Notes: a model not told the origin generated them from the letters alone. A DNA stretch of 64,000 bases from Bacillota bacterium (GCA_017889725.1 JAGGAE010000015.1:1-64000), one strand, 5' to 3'; positions 50,690 to 62,497 are shown, counted from the first letter of the stretch. Program-made: numbers and translations.

Positions 50690-51421
50690 CTAACCTAAAT
50701 CTCCATTTTGATACATGAGTATCGCCACTGCTGCCAGCGCTGCCGTTTCGGTTCTTAAAATCCGTGGACCTAACGTAGCGATATGCGCACTGTGAGATTG
50801 GCATAGCTCAACTTCCGCCGGGCTGAAACCACCCTCTGGTCCTATGAGTAATAAATAAGAACGGGCCGTCAAATTACTTAAGATTTCTTTAAGCCCCTGC
50901 CTGGCATCGCCCTCGTAAAGCATAATAACGGCAGTCTCAGGATCAACCGCACTCAATATTTCGTCTAACGTCTGAACCGGAGCAATTACAGACACCCTGT
51001 CTCTGCCGCACTGCTTGGCCGCCTCCTGGGCAATCTTTTGCCAGCGTTCCACCCGCGTTCTTCTTTTCGTCTCATCATACTGAACTGTGCTAAAACGGGC
51101 CACCATGGGAATTATGCCGCAAGCGCCAAGCTCAACAGCTTTCTGTACAATATACTCCATCTTATCGGCTTTAGGTAGTCCCTGGGCCAGCCAGACTTCA
51201 ATAAGCGGCTCATGGCGCTCATTGATTTTCTCCAGCAATGAGGCTTCGACCAGCGTGGTTTTTACCTGTCGCAATAAAGCCCGGCCCACTTCACCGTCCT
51301 TGCCTACCACAAGAATTTCATCTCCCGGTTCCAGACGAAGAACTTGTCCAATATGCTTCGCGTCTGGTCCAGAAATGGTTATATCTTGCTGCAATACATC
51401 ATCAAGGAAAAAGCGCCGCAC
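50690..51421 (-). CDS. rsmE: 16S rRNA m3U1498 methyltransferase
   Basis: RRFFLDDV…GPDAKHIGQVLRLEPGDEI…LLIGPEGGFSPAEV; GTG start behind GGGAGG. Confidence 0.93.
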   Translation of the reverse strand: MRRFFLDDVLQQDITISGPDAKHIGQVLRLEPGDEILVVGKDGEVGRALLRQVKTTLVEASLLEKINERHEPLIEVWLAQGLPKADKMEYIVQKAVELGACGIIPMVARFSTVQYDETKRRTRVERWQKIAQEAAKQCGRDRVSVIAPVQTLDEILSAVDPETAVIMLYEGDARQGLKEILSNLTARSYLLLIGPEGGFSPAEVELCQSHSAHIATLGPRILRTETAALAAVAILMYQNGDLG

Positions 51422-51425
51422 TTTA

Positions 51426-52358
51426 CTAGCCTCCCTTGCGGGCCATAATTGTACCCCAACCGCCTTCCTCGATAGCCTTTTCCAATACAAGGCCGTTTGC
51501 CGACAGTTCCAAAAGTACTTCTCCAACCCGTTCAACTATGATTCCACCGGCAATAAAATAACCGCCGTCGGCCAGCCGCTCCGGCACATCCGGCAACATA
51601 CGAAGAATAATATCGGCTATAATATTGGCCACAATAATATCAGCCTTTCCGCTAATGCCTGTCAGGATATCTCCCTGATTGACCATCACCTGCGAATCGA
51701 CCTTATTAAGTACAACATTCTCACGAGCTACCCGAACCGCAACCGAATCATTGTCCACCGCAACTACTTGACGGGCTCCAAGTTTAGCAGCAGTAACCGC
51801 CAAAATCCCTGAGCCGGTTCCGACATCATATACCAGGTCGTCAGGTTTAACAATATCTTCCAACATCCGAATGCACATAGAGGTAGTATGATGGCTCCCT
51901 GTACCAAAAGCCATCCCAGGGTCAATTTCAATGACCAGCTCCTCGTCCTGCTTAACATATTCTTTCCAGGTAGGCTTAATTACCACCCGTTCGCCTACTT
52001 TGACAGGAAAAAAATATTCCTTCCAGGCTTCCGCCCAATCCTCTTCCTGTACCTCTCTCCGTTCTACCCTACCTATCTGTTTTTCTATGTTTTTCTCGAG
52101 ATCTTTCAGAGCTCCACTAAGCTGCCGAATTTTATCATCAAGACAATCGTCGACTGGCAAGTAGGCTTTTATTGTCACAATATCATTTTCAATCTGCTCC
52201 GGGATATCGCAATAATCCCAAGCACCTGAACGTCTATATGTATTAATCAGGGCAGGATCCTCAATCACTACACCAGAAGCTCCCAACTCGTGAAAAATAT
52301 TGGCCACCGCTTCGGTGGCCTCATTCAGGGTCTGAATACTCAGTTCAGCCCATTTCAT
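51426..52358 (-). CDS. prmA: ribosomal protein L11 methyltransferase
   Basis: IDPGMAFGTGSHHTTSMCIRMLE…VYDVGTGSGILAV. Confidence 0.95.
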   Translation of the reverse strand: MKWAELSIQTLNEATEAVANIFHELGASGVVIEDPALINTYRRSGAWDYCDIPEQIENDIVTIKAYLPVDDCLDDKIRQLSGALKDLEKNIEKQIGRVERREVQEEDWAEAWKEYFFPVKVGERVVIKPTWKEYVKQDEELVIEIDPGMAFGTGSHHTTSMCIRMLEDIVKPDDLVYDVGTGSGILAVTAAKLGARQVVAVDNDSVAVRVARENVVLNKVDSQVMVNQGDILTGISGKADIIVANIIADIILRMLPDVPERLADGGYFIAGGIIVERVGEVLLELSANGLVLEKAIEEGGWGTIMARKGG

Positions 52359-52379
52359 CCACAATCGCCTCCTGTTATG

Positions 52380-53528
52380 CTATTGCATTCCCAGGGCGTC
52401 TTTCATTTTTTTGAAAAACCCCTTTTCCTCGGGATTAATATCTACCCCGCCGGCTTTTGCGAATTCTAGCAAAAGTTCTCGCTGACGTTCCGAAAGCTTT
52501 TTGGGAGTTACCACTTTCACCCTGACGTGCTGATCTCCCCGACCTTGCCCTCGAAGATGCTGAATTCCTTTATCTTTTAGTCTGAAGGCGGTACCCGACT
52601 GTGTTCCCTCGGGAATGCGGAGGCTGACTTTCCCCTCCAGTGTAGGCACTTCAATTTCATCGCCGATGGTCGCCTGTACAATACTTATAGGAACTTCACA
52701 AATGACGTCGTCCCCTTCACGTGTAAACAGTTTATGCGCTTTTACAAAAATATAAACATACAAGTCCCCCGGCATTCCGCCGCGAGTTCCGGCTTCCCCT
52801 TCATTGGCCACTCTTAAACGAGCACCGGTATCCACCCCGGCCGGAATTTTAACCTTGATTCTCCGGCGGTTACGCACTTTGCCTTTTCCGTGGCACTCTT
52901 TGCAAGGGGTATGAACAATTTTTCCTTCCCCCCGGCAGCGGTCACAAGTAGTAACCGTAGCCATACGCCCCAACGGAGTGTTACGAACCACCTGTGTCTG
53001 TCCGGTACCACGGCACTGCGGGCATACTTCAGGCTGAGTACCAGGTGCGGCCCCCGAACCATTACAGGCAGAACACTCTTCCGTGCGCGGTACGGTGATT
53101 TCAGTTTCCAGACCAAAGGCGGCCTGATCAAAAGTCATTTCCAAATCATAACGAAGGTCATCGCCGCGTTCCGGGCCTGCTGGACGTCCACCGCCAAAGC
53201 CGGATTGACCGAAAAACATGTCGAAGATATCATGGATGCCACCGCCGCCGCCGCCAAAGCCGCCGAAACCACCAAAGCCGCCCTGTCCGCCGCCCTGTCC
53301 GCCATCAAACGCAGCATGACCAAACTGGTCATATTGCTGTCTGCGCTCCTGATTAGACAGCACCTCATAGGCCTCATTTACTTCCTTGAATTTTTCCTCG
53401 GCTTCTGCGTTGTCGCGATTTACGTCCGGATGGTATTTACGCGCCATTTTACGGAACGCTTTTTTCAACTCATCCTCAGATGCTGTTTTCGGAACGCCAA
53501 GTACTTCATAATAGTCTTTTTTACTCAC
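52380..53528 (-). CDS. dnaJ: chaperone DnaJ
   Basis: J domain with HPD, Gly-rich region, four CxxCxGxG repeats; GTG start at 53528. Confidence 0.97.
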   Translation of the reverse strand: MSKKDYYEVLGVPKTASEDELKKAFRKMARKYHPDVNRDNAEAEEKFKEVNEAYEVLSNQERRQQYDQFGHAAFDGGQGGGQGGFGGFGGFGGGGGGIHDIFDMFFGQSGFGGGRPAGPERGDDLRYDLEMTFDQAAFGLETEITVPRTEECSACNGSGAAPGTQPEVCPQCRGTGQTQVVRNTPLGRMATVTTCDRCRGEGKIVHTPCKECHGKGKVRNRRRIKVKIPAGVDTGARLRVANEGEAGTRGGMPGDLYVYIFVKAHKLFTREGDDVICEVPISIVQATIGDEIEVPTLEGKVSLRIPEGTQSGTAFRLKDKGIQHLRGQGRGDQHVRVKVVTPKKLSERQRELLLEFAKAGGVDINPEEKGFFKKMKDALGMQ

Positions 53529-53569
53529 GTTACACCACCAAACTATCCAATTGGCAAACAAGAGCCAGT

Positions 53570-53621
53570 GCCGATCGATATAAGGTGCCTGCCAACAGGC
53601 AGGCACCTTATATCGATCGGC
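53570..53621. repeat. 24-bp perfect inverted repeat between dnaK and dnaJ
   Basis: GCCGATCGATATAAGGTGCCTGCC-AACA-GGCAGGCACCTTATATCGATCGGC. Confidence 0.92.
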
Positions 53622-53663
53622 GCCCAGCACTATTTATGTTTTGCCAACCGGTATTCTATGTTG

Positions 53664-55496
53664 TTATTTCTTTTCGTCGTCAACAACTTTGTAGTCCGCG
53701 TCTACTACCGTATCATCCTTGGCAGCTCCTGCATCAGCACCTGGTGCTGCTTCCCCTTGCGCTCCAGCCTGGTTGTACATAGCCGAAGTTAATTCATATA
53801 ACGGCTTAGTCAATTCTTCCGTTGCGGCCTTAATCTTTTCCAAATCCGTTCCGGTTATAGTTTCTTTTAATGCAGCGATGGCCTTCTCGACTTTTTCCAC
53901 CAAGCCCTTGTCAGCCTTGTCGCCCATATCTTTAACGGTTTTTTCTGCCTGATAGATGAGAGAATCCGCATTGTTACGAATTTCGACCTCATCCCGCCGC
54001 TTTTTATCTTCGGCGGCATGAGCCTCCGCTTCTTTCACCATGCGTTCCACTTCTTCTTTCGGCAAACCGCCGGAAGAAGTAATGGCGATTTTCTGTTCTT
54101 TACCGGTTCCCAAATCCTTCGCGCCTACATGGAAAATACCATTGGCGTCAATATCGAAAGTAACCTCGATTCTAGGTACTCCGCGCGGTGCTGGAGGAAT
54201 ACCGGAAAGTTCAAATCGGCCAAGAGTTTTATTGTATGTCGCCATTTCACGTTCACCCTGAAGCACGTGAATATCAACCGAAGGCTGATTGTCAGCTGCA
54301 GTAGAAAATACTTGGCTCTTTGAAGTAGGAATCGTGGTATTACGCTCAATAATCTTGGTAAATACCCCGCCAAGAGTTTCAATCCCCAGAGATAACGGCG
54401 TAACATCAAGAAGCAGTACATCCTTCACTTCGCCGACAAGAACACCGGCTTGGATAGCCGCGCCGACAGCAACGCATTCATCAGGATTAACCCCTTTGTG
54501 AGGATCTTTCCCAAGAAACTTCTTAATTGCTTCCTGTACTGCCGGAATGCGGGTAGACCCGCCCACAAGAATAACCTTATCAATATCTTTCACATTCAGA
54601 CCGGAATCATTCAGTGCTTGACGGGTCGGTCCCATGGTTGCTTCCACAAGGTCAGCCGTCAACTCTTCAAATTTCGCCCTGGTTAAGTTGATGTCCAGAT
54701 GCTTAGGACCTGTTTGGTCAGCCGTAATAAACGGCAAATTGATATTAGTAGTCAGCACGCCTGAAAGTTCGATTTTTGCTTTTTCCGCCGCTTCCATCAG
54801 ACGCTGCATAGCCATACGATCGGAAGAAAGGTCGACACCCGAGGTTTTCTTGAACTCGGCAACCAGCCATTTCATAACTTTTTCGTCAAAGTCGTCTCCG
54901 CCCAAACGGTTATTACCGCTGGTTGCTTTTACTTCGAAGACACCGTCGCCCAGTTCAAGGATGGATACGTCAAAAGTACCGCCACCCAAGTCAAATACCA
55001 AAATGGTATGATCCTCGCCTTTATCCATACCATAAGCCAGTGCTGCCGCCGTAGGTTCGTTGATAATACGGAGCACTTCCAGTCCGGCAATGGCACCGGC
55101 GTCTTTGGTTGCCTGCCGCTGACTGTCTGAAAAATAAGCCGGAACAGTAATAACAGCTTGCGTTACCTTTTCGCCAAGATACGCTTCTGCGTCAGTTTTC
55201 ATTTTTTGCAGAATCATAGCCGAAATTTCTTGCGGCGAATAGTCTTTATCACCAACACGAACTTTATAGTCGGTTCCCATATGGCGTTTAATAGAACTAA
55301 TAGTCCCGTCCGGATTGGACACTGCCTGACGTTTCGCAAGTTGCCCTACCAAACGTTCACCATTCTTTGAAAATCCAACAACGGAAGGTGTTAACCGGCT
55401 GCCTTCGGCGGTCGGAATAACCACCGGTTCGCCGCCTTCCATAAACGCTACAACTGAGTTAGTTGTACCTAAGTCTATCCCAATTACTTTTGCCAT
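53664..55496 (-). CDS. dnaK: chaperone DnaK
   Basis: [15 protein letters not shown] and full-length Hsp70. Confidence 0.98.
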   Translation of the reverse strand: MAKVIGIDLGTTNSVVAFMEGGEPVVIPTAEGSRLTPSVVGFSKNGERLVGQLAKRQAVSNPDGTISSIKRHMGTDYKVRVGDKDYSPQEISAMILQKMKTDAEAYLGEKVTQAVITVPAYFSDSQRQATKDAGAIAGLEVLRIINEPTAAALAYGMDKGEDHTILVFDLGGGTFDVSILELGDGVFEVKATSGNNRLGGDDFDEKVMKWLVAEFKKTSGVDLSSDRMAMQRLMEAAEKAKIELSGVLTTNINLPFITADQTGPKHLDINLTRAKFEELTADLVEATMGPTRQALNDSGLNVKDIDKVILVGGSTRIPAVQEAIKKFLGKDPHKGVNPDECVAVGAAIQAGVLVGEVKDVLLLDVTPLSLGIETLGGVFTKIIERNTTIPTSKSQVFSTAADNQPSVDIHVLQGEREMATYNKTLGRFELSGIPPAPRGVPRIEVTFDIDANGIFHVGAKDLGTGKEQKIAITSSGGLPKEEVERMVKEAEAHAAEDKKRRDEVEIRNNADSLIYQAEKTVKDMGDKADKGLVEKVEKAIAALKETITGTDLEKIKAATEELTKPLYELTSAMYNQAGAQGEAAPGADAGAAKDDTVVDADYKVVDDEKK

Positions 55497-55535
55497 ACTA
55501 CTTTCCTCCTAAGCAAAATATCTTTTCTAATACTT

Positions 55536-56099
55536 TTAACTGTTGCAAACAACCTTAACCATGCTGGCTCTAAGTACTTTGTTATGAGCCATATAGCCTT
55601 TTTGCAATTCCTCCACGATGATTCCCTCCGGCTGGCTAGGGTCTTCTACCCGCATAACCGCTTCGTGCTGCGCAGGATCCAGCATAACGCCTACTGCCTC
55701 AATCGGTTTAAGGCCGAAGCCTTCCAAAATCTGCACGAGTTGACGATACACCATATCCACGCCAGTCAAAAGCTGCCCTGCATTTTGAGTTGCCCCGGTG
55801 GAAAACGCCCGTTCGAAATTATCTAAAACCGGGAGAAGCTGATTGATAACTCCATTAGCCACAATTTGAGACAATTCTTCTTTCTCCTGGCGGGTGCGTC
55901 TGCGGAAATTATCAAAATCAGCCTGCAGCCGCAGGATACGGACATTCAGTTCTTCTAACTCCCGATTCTTTGCTTCCAGATTCTCAAGCACTTCATTCAT
56001 TTCGTCCCGACTGAAGCAAATTTCCGCCTCAGCCTGAGCCGTGTTTTCCTGGCTTTGTACTTCTTCCTCAATAATATCTTCAGTATTCTTTTCAGCCAT
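55536..56099 (-). CDS. grpE: nucleotide exchange factor GrpE
   Basis: LRLQADFDNFRRRTRQEKEE…VLDNFERAF. Confidence 0.95.
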   Translation of the reverse strand: MAEKNTEDIIEEEVQSQENTAQAEAEICFSRDEMNEVLENLEAKNRELEELNVRILRLQADFDNFRRRTRQEKEELSQIVANGVINQLLPVLDNFERAFSTGATQNAGQLLTGVDMVYRQLVQILEGFGLKPIEAVGVMLDPAQHEAVMRVEDPSQPEGIIVEELQKGYMAHNKVLRASMVKVVCNS

Positions 56100-56115
56100 T
56101 TATATACTTCACCTC

Positions 56116-57705
56116 CTAAAAGTCCGGCATTGCCGCCGTATTAGCGGCTCCGGCAGGCTGATTTGCGCCCGCCCCTTCTTCTTTTTTCTTAATGATGGTA
56201 TCAATACGAAGTATGGCTACCGCCACTTCTCCGGCGGCTTTTACCGCATGCATTTTAACCGTAACAGGGTCGACAACACCCAAATCCAGCATGTCGGCTA
56301 CCTCACCGTTATCACAGTCGACCCCTAGTGAATCCATGTCTTTGTCTCCTTGCTCGGCCATAACTTCCTCCACCTTTTCCAGCGGATTAAAGCCGGCATT
56401 TTCAACAATCTGAGCCAAAGGATGTTTAAGCGCACTAGCCACACAGTCCACACCGTAAGCCGCCATACCCTTAACATGTTCTCTGGCCTTAGCTAGAGCA
56501 CGTGCCACGGCGATTTCAACAGATCCACCTCCCGGAACATAGCCGCCTTTTGCTGCAGCTTGAACACTGGAAGCCGCGTCTTTGGCAATACGCTCCCTTT
56601 CTCCTACCACTTCCTGAGTAGCAGCACCCACTAAAATAGTAGCCATAGGTTTGCCCTTGCCGCCAACAATGCGTACTTGCTCCAGTTTCTCGTCCTCGTA
56701 TACCTTTTCTGCATAGCCCAGGTATTTTTCCAGATCCGTCATTTCTTTTTTCAGGCCGGTCCTTTTAATAACTCTGGCACCTGTATGTTCTGCCGCCCGG
56801 CGCATATCCTTCATAGCAACACGCTGAACGACCATGATTCCAGCGTCAGTAAGTGCTTCTTCTGCTGATTCATGCACGCCGCGGTCAACCAAAACCACAT
56901 TGATCCCCAAGTCAATGATTTTCTTAACATTGCTTTTAAACTCACTTTGCAAATCAATATACCGGTTAAAACCCGCATCTGTACGGAGCGCCTCATCCTC
57001 AACTTCTTCCGGTTCAAGCGCATCATCCACTAACAGCAGTTTAACATCCTTCGCCTCTTGGGGCATATCTTTCGTCATCCGCTCTTTGTCAACAATAACG
57101 CCAAGAAAGACCTCGTTTTCCGCCCCTTCTTCCGCAGTAATTATATCGGAAAGCTTGAAGTTCGCCTCATTTAACTTTTCCATCCCTACCAGCCGGGCAG
57201 CAGCGACAACCAACTGCGCAATATCGCTATGTTCGCGTCCGGCAATCGTCGCTATCTTTTCAAGTACAGGGTCTTCCATATCTCGAACCTGACGACCACG
57301 TTTTTTGACTTCTTCCAGCGCGCAATTAATGCCGTATTTTATCCCTTCAATCACTCTGGCTACCGGCACACCCCTCGTTACCTGGGTAACACCTTCTCCC
57401 ACCAGGCCGCCTGCCATAATGGTAGCTGTCGTAGTGCCATCACCGACCTCCGACTGCTGCGCTTTTGCAATATTAATCAACATTTTAGCGGCCGGATGAT
57501 TTACATCCATCTTGTCTAAAATGGTCACTCCATCATTCGTAATAATCACTTCGCCAAATCTATCTACCAGCATGGTATCAAGGCCTTTAGGTCCTATCGT
57601 GCCCTCAACCGCCGCCGTAATTGCCCTAACGGCATTGGCATTGGTCAATAGCGCGGCAAGGCGCTCATCCACTTCGGCGCCGCTTCCCGCCTGTTTTAAA
57701 TTCAT
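56116..57705 (-). CDS. group III (archaeal thermosome-like) chaperonin
   Basis: TIGPKGLDTMLVDRFGEVIITNDGVTILDKMDVNHPAAKMLINIAKAQQSEVGDGTTTATIMAG is CCT/thermosome-type, not GroEL. Confidence 0.94.
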   Translation of the reverse strand: MNLKQAGSGAEVDERLAALLTNANAVRAITAAVEGTIGPKGLDTMLVDRFGEVIITNDGVTILDKMDVNHPAAKMLINIAKAQQSEVGDGTTTATIMAGGLVGEGVTQVTRGVPVARVIEGIKYGINCALEEVKKRGRQVRDMEDPVLEKIATIAGREHSDIAQLVVAAARLVGMEKLNEANFKLSDIITAEEGAENEVFLGVIVDKERMTKDMPQEAKDVKLLLVDDALEPEEVEDEALRTDAGFNRYIDLQSEFKSNVKKIIDLGINVVLVDRGVHESAEEALTDAGIMVVQRVAMKDMRRAAEHTGARVIKRTGLKKEMTDLEKYLGYAEKVYEDEKLEQVRIVGGKGKPMATILVGAATQEVVGERERIAKDAASSVQAAAKGGYVPGGGSVEIAVARALAKAREHVKGMAAYGVDCVASALKHPLAQIVENAGFNPLEKVEEVMAEQGDKDMDSLGVDCDNGEVADMLDLGVVDPVTVKMHAVKAAGEVAVAILRIDTIIKKKEEGAGANQPAGAANTAAMPDF

Positions 57706-57800
57706 GCGGTTTCCTCCAATATAATATTATTACCGGATATATCCTATGTATAATATAGCGGGCGCAAGGCAGACCCCTTGAAGGTCTGCCAGCCCCTCTG

Positions 57801-58829
57801 CTAAAGCTTATATTTCTTAAGCATCTCACCAAGATGCCGGTTCATAAATTCCATTACCGTGATAATTTTGCCATATTCCATACGCGTGGGTCCCAATACC
57901 GCCATAGTACCGATTACTTGCCCCTCAATCCGGTAAGTCGCCTGCACCATACTGCAGTCTTTTATGCCGCTGTACTTGTTTTCCTGACCAATGGTAACTA
58001 CTACACCATCACTATCCTGCATGTGAAGAATATCGCATAACAATTGCTCCTCTTCCAGCATAGACAACAGTCCCTTAATCTTTTCCACCTCTCGAAATTC
58101 CGGCTGGTTTAAAAGCTGCGTCGTTCCGCCTAAATATACCTTTTCCCCGCCTTCTGCCGCTAAGGCCTGTCGCAAAACCGCCAAAGCGGATTCGAAAAGA
58201 ACCGGATTAGCCATAATATCTTTTTTGGCTTCTTTTAAAAGGGAATTTTTTATTTGGTCGAACAATAACCCGGCTAATCGGTTATTCAAACCATTTGCAA
58301 TTTCCTGCAAATCTTCCAGCGAAGTATCGGTCGGAATATCGATGACTTTATTATCGATAACTCCATTATCCGTGACTACCACGAGAATGGCCCGCCGTTC
58401 ATCGAGCGGAAGAAACTGAGCATACTTAAAGCGTGAATTTGTTGGCGACGGCGCCACCATCAAAGACACATTGCGCGTCATTCTGGCTACAACTTTCACC
58501 GTTTCCTGGAACACTTGCTCTATGTTTCGGACTTTGGTTTCATACCAATTGGTGATAAGTGCAATATCATGATCGGAAATTTTCTGCGGCTGCATCAAAC
58601 AATCAACATAAAAACGATAGCCTCTGGGCGACGGCACTCTCCCCGCCGACGTATGCGGTTGTTCCAAATACCCCAGCGCCTCCAAATCTGACATTTCATT
58701 ACGGATGGTTGCCGGGCTCAGTCCCATATCATATTTTCTGGATATGGAGCGTGATCCTATCGGTTCTGCTGTAGTAATATAATCATCAACGATAGCCTGG
58801 AGAATTTTTTGTTTGCGTTCATCCAGCAT
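57801..58829 (-). CDS. hrcA: heat-inducible transcription repressor HrcA
   Basis: ILQAIVDDYITTAEPIGSRSISRKYDMGLSPATIRNEMSDLE. Confidence 0.96.
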   Translation of the reverse strand: MLDERKQKILQAIVDDYITTAEPIGSRSISRKYDMGLSPATIRNEMSDLEALGYLEQPHTSAGRVPSPRGYRFYVDCLMQPQKISDHDIALITNWYETKVRNIEQVFQETVKVVARMTRNVSLMVAPSPTNSRFKYAQFLPLDERRAILVVVTDNGVIDNKVIDIPTDTSLEDLQEIANGLNNRLAGLLFDQIKNSLLKEAKKDIMANPVLFESALAVLRQALAAEGGEKVYLGGTTQLLNQPEFREVEKIKGLLSMLEEEQLLCDILHMQDSDGVVVTIGQENKYSGIKDCSMVQATYRIEGQVIGTMAVLGPTRMEYGKIITVMEFMNRHLGEMLKKYKL

Positions 58830-58847
58830 CGGCCTTCCTCCTTGTTG

Positions 58848-58874
58848 TTAGCACTCTATCTGATAGAGTGCTAA
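58848..58874. promoter_or_regulatory. CIRCE element
   Basis: TTAGCACTC-N9-GAGTGCTAA. Confidence 0.98.
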
Positions 58875-58995
58875 CATCTAATAAAAAAATACCACCCGCA
58901 CGAGCGAATGTCAAGATGTTTAGTGCTATTTCTCATTATTTGCACCTATAAAAAAAGGGCTTATATAGCCCCAATAACCGACTCCAAACCCGCCT

Positions 58996-60135
58996 TTACT
59001 CCGGTAAAAATGCAGCAAAAACAACATTCCCGTATTTCATACCTCTATCCGTGAGCCGTATCCCTTTCGTATCAGCAATCACTGCACCTTTCGCCGTCAT
59101 AGTTTCCACCACCGGTCCGTAGTGCGACAAAAAATCGGTTCCAAAGCAATGATTAAAGTCCTGATACCTAAGACCAGCTTTAGTTCTTAGCGCCAAAAAC
59201 GCAAATTCTGCCATAGCCTGCCCCTCACTTACCCGCTCCTCCTCAACAACCGGCAAAACTTCCTGTTCCGTTAGTTTAAGGTACTGTGCCAGACTTCTGG
59301 TGTTAGCAGCCCGCCGGTTGTGCATAAAAGAATGCGCCGCCACACCCAACCCCAGATAGGGCTGATAGCGCCAATATTTTAAATTATGGCGACTCTCATA
59401 GCCAGGAAGAGCATAATTAGATATTTCATACCTCTCGAACCCGCGTTGAGGCAAAATCCTCACCGCATCCTGGTACATCGCGTCCTCCTCCTCTTCCTCT
59501 GGCAACACCAGCCGGCCCTCTGCAGCCATTTTCCCGAAAGGGGTATTATCCTCCACCTTCAGTCCATATACGGACAAATGACGAACCGGAAGTTTGAGAG
59601 CCTCGTTCAGACCCGACCTGAAACTTGCCGCCGATTGTTTAGGCAGACCATACATAAGATCCAGACTAACATTATCAAACCCGCTTGCGTTCGCCTGCCA
59701 AACCGCACTTTTTGCCCCCTCAGCCGAATGAATACGCCCTGCCGCTTTCAGAACCTCATCTGTAAAACTTTGCACCCCAAAACTAATTCGATTGACGCCA
59801 CTCATCCGCAAGGCCGAAAGCTTTTCTCCATCCACAGTATCGGGGTTGGCTTCCACCGTGATTTCGACATCGGCTTCTATTGAAGTATAGTCGCTAAGTC
59901 TTGCAAGTATTTTCCCCAAAGCCTCTGCCTGTAAAACAGTCGGCGTCCCGCCACCAAAGTATACCGAATCCACCGTGTACCCTGACAAAACACCGCCCCT
60001 TCCGGTAATTTCCCGGCTGAGGGCGGTGATATAGCTTTCCTGGTAACGTTCAATTTCATCGGCACTGGACGAAAAGTCACAGTATAAACATTTCCGGCGG
60101 CAAAAAGGGATGTGGATATACACACCCAGCTTCAT
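58996..60135 (-). CDS. hemW: radical SAM heme chaperone HemW
   Basis: MKLGVYIHIPFCRRKCLYCDF; start behind GGAGG. Confidence 0.95.
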   Translation of the reverse strand: MKLGVYIHIPFCRRKCLYCDFSSSADEIERYQESYITALSREITGRGGVLSGYTVDSVYFGGGTPTVLQAEALGKILARLSDYTSIEADVEITVEANPDTVDGEKLSALRMSGVNRISFGVQSFTDEVLKAAGRIHSAEGAKSAVWQANASGFDNVSLDLMYGLPKQSAASFRSGLNEALKLPVRHLSVYGLKVEDNTPFGKMAAEGRLVLPEEEEEDAMYQDAVRILPQRGFERYEISNYALPGYESRHNLKYWRYQPYLGLGVAAHSFMHNRRAANTRSLAQYLKLTEQEVLPVVEEERVSEGQAMAEFAFLALRTKAGLRYQDFNHCFGTDFLSHYGPVVETMTAKGAVIADTKGIRLTDRGMKYGNVVFAAFLPE

Positions 60136-60146
60136 ACTAACCTCCA

Positions 60147-61943
60147 TTAATCCATTTTCAAAATGGCCATGAACGCTTCCTGCGGCACTTCAACATTCCC
60201 TACTTGCTTCATGCGTTTTTTGCCTTCTTTCTGCTTTTCCAGCAGTTTACGCTTTCGGGTAATATCTCCGCCGTAGCATTTTGCTAGTACGTCCTTCCGC
60301 ATAGCTCGAACCGTTTCCCTGGCAATTACCTTGTTGCCAATGGCAGCCTGAATGGGGATTTCAAACATTTGCCGTGGGATTATTCCCCGCAGTTTCTCTG
60401 CTAACAACCGGCCACGGTATTGCGCCCTGTCCTGGTGGACAATAACACTCAATGCATCTACCGGCGCACCGTTAAGCAGTATGTCCAACTTCACCAGCTG
60501 AGATGTTTTATAGCCAATTAACTCATAGTCCAAAGACGCATAGCCTCGCGTCGACGACTTCAACCGGTCAAAATAATCATATATAATTTCACTGAGCGGC
60601 AGATGATAAGTCAGCATAACCCTTGTAGTATCGAGATACTTCATATCCTGATACTCACCACGTTTTTCTTGAGAAAGCTCCATCACACTGCCTACAAACT
60701 CATTAGGGACAATGATAGTTGCCTTAACGTACGGTTCCTCAATGTGCTCTATTTCCTGCGGTGTCGGCAGGTGGGAAGGATTATCAATCCTAAGTACTTC
60801 CCCATCCGTTTTATGCACCATATAAATAACGTTAGGTGCGGTGGTTATAAGCGCTAAATTATATTCCCGTTCCAAGCGCTCCTGAATCACGTCCATGTGC
60901 AGAAGGCCAAGGAACCCGCATCGAAATCCAAAGCCTAACGCCACTGAGGTTTCCGGTTCGAAAACCAGCGATGCGTCATTAAGCTGGAGCTTTTCCAAAG
61001 CATCTCTCAGCGTATCGTATTCACTGCTTTCAACCGGATACAGACCGCAGTATACCATCGGGGTAACCTTCCGGTACCCGGGCAAAGGTTCGGTTACCGA
61101 CGATTCGCCATCCGTAACCGTATCACCGACGCGAGTGTCTTTGACATTTTTAATGCTGGCTGCAAAAAAACCAACCTGGCCAGGTCTAAGCTCATCCACA
61201 GTGGCGAGATAGGGACGAAAAACGCCTGCCTCATTAACTTCAAACCGTTTATCGGTAGCCATCATTTTAATTTTCATTCCTGGCTTTATGACACCATCCA
61301 TAACCCTGACATACACAATAACGCCTTTATAAGGGTCAAAATGCGAATCAAAAATCAGCGCCCTTAAAGGAGCATTTGCATCACCCTTTGGAGCCGGAAC
61401 TTTCCGTACAATGGCTTCTAGTATCTCTTCCACGCCAATACCCGTTTTCGCACTTGCCAGTACGGCATCGGAAGTGTCCAAACCGATAACATCCTCAATT
61501 TCCTGCTTAACCCGCTCAGGATCGGCACTGGGAAGATCGATTTTGTTTATTACCGGAATAATTTCCAAATCATGTTCCAAGGCCAGATAGACATTCGCCA
61601 ATGTTTGCGCTTCTATCCCCTGCGCGGCGTCAACAACCAGTAAAGCGCCTTCACAGGCTGCGAGACTACGGGATACTTCATAAGTGAAATCCACATGTCC
61701 GGGAGTATCAATGAGATTAAGCATATACATTTGGCCATCCTTGGCCTTATAATCCAAACGCACCGATTGGGCCTTAATCGTAATGCCCCGTTCCCGTTCC
61801 AGTTCCATTTGATCTAAAACCTGATCTTCCATTTCCCTGGAACTGAGAGTACCGGTGTACTCGAGCAGCCGGTCCGCTAGTGTCGATTTTCCATGGTCAA
61901 TATGGGCAATAATTGAGAAATTACGTATATTTGCGGTATTCAT
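60147..61943 (-). CDS. lepA: elongation factor 4
   Basis: [29 protein letters not shown]. Confidence 0.97.
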   Translation of the reverse strand: MNTANIRNFSIIAHIDHGKSTLADRLLEYTGTLSSREMEDQVLDQMELERERGITIKAQSVRLDYKAKDGQMYMLNLIDTPGHVDFTYEVSRSLAACEGALLVVDAAQGIEAQTLANVYLALEHDLEIIPVINKIDLPSADPERVKQEIEDVIGLDTSDAVLASAKTGIGVEEILEAIVRKVPAPKGDANAPLRALIFDSHFDPYKGVIVYVRVMDGVIKPGMKIKMMATDKRFEVNEAGVFRPYLATVDELRPGQVGFFAASIKNVKDTRVGDTVTDGESSVTEPLPGYRKVTPMVYCGLYPVESSEYDTLRDALEKLQLNDASLVFEPETSVALGFGFRCGFLGLLHMDVIQERLEREYNLALITTAPNVIYMVHKTDGEVLRIDNPSHLPTPQEIEHIEEPYVKATIIVPNEFVGSVMELSQEKRGEYQDMKYLDTTRVMLTYHLPLSEIIYDYFDRLKSSTRGYASLDYELIGYKTSQLVKLDILLNGAPVDALSVIVHQDRAQYRGRLLAEKLRGIIPRQMFEIPIQAAIGNKVIARETVRAMRKDVLAKCYGGDITRKRKLLEKQKEGKKRMKQVGNVEVPQEAFMAILKMD

Positions 61944-62026
61944 TAGGCGACTTCCTCTCACTTGGGCAAAATCACTTGTTCAATTATTATAGCATTTGCG
62001 ATCAGTTCCCCGCAACCATTTCCCTT

Positions 62027-62476
62027 CTAGCGCCTAAATCCCTCTGCTATTTTCCCCAAGTATAACCAGAACTGCCTACCATACTCCGTAAATTGCATTT
62101 TTGTCGTAATAGCAGCGTCCACAAACTGCTTTCCCCACATTTGGAAGAGGAAAACGGCCGGGCTGATTTCTACAGTAGCCGAGGTAGGTACTGTCAATTG
62201 CCTGCCGTTCGCTTCTATTCTGAGTGCGTTATCCAGCCTGGTTATAGAAGCTACGGGAACAATGGCACACACACTGCCTCGGTTCCCTAAGATTTCCACG
62301 GTATAACTTCCGTTCTCCCAGCTGCGCGCAATAGATACTGCCTGTCCATAGCTTTGATCCAGAGTTAAAGCTGTTAACTGCCTTCCGGTAACCCCTATCC
62401 CGATGAACACGAAAAGAACCAGCGCCGCTAAAGCTCGAATAATTATATCAACTTCCCGCGCCTGCATTCGTTCCAA
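62027..62476 (-). CDS. hypothetical membrane protein
   Basis: N-terminal TM, in spoIIP-lepA interval. Confidence 0.5.
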   Translation of the reverse strand: MERMQAREVDIIIRALAALVLFVFIGIGVTGRQLTALTLDQSYGQAVSIARSWENGSYTVEILGNRGSVCAIVPVASITRLDNALRIEANGRQLTVPTSATVEISPAVFLFQMWGKQFVDAAITTKMQFTEYGRQFWLYLGKIAEGFRR

Positions 62477-62497
62477 TACACTCCTCCCGAGCCAAGC

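Noticed and set aside
53529-53630. N-terminal extension of DnaJ ([22 protein letters not shown]…) in the ORF track
   Set aside because: Encoded by the intergenic inverted repeat; the conserved DnaJ start is GTG at 53528.
54018-55370. Many overlapping ORFs antisense to dnaK, hrcA, lepA etc.
   Set aside because: Shadow ORFs opposite highly conserved coding genes; no family similarity or RBS.
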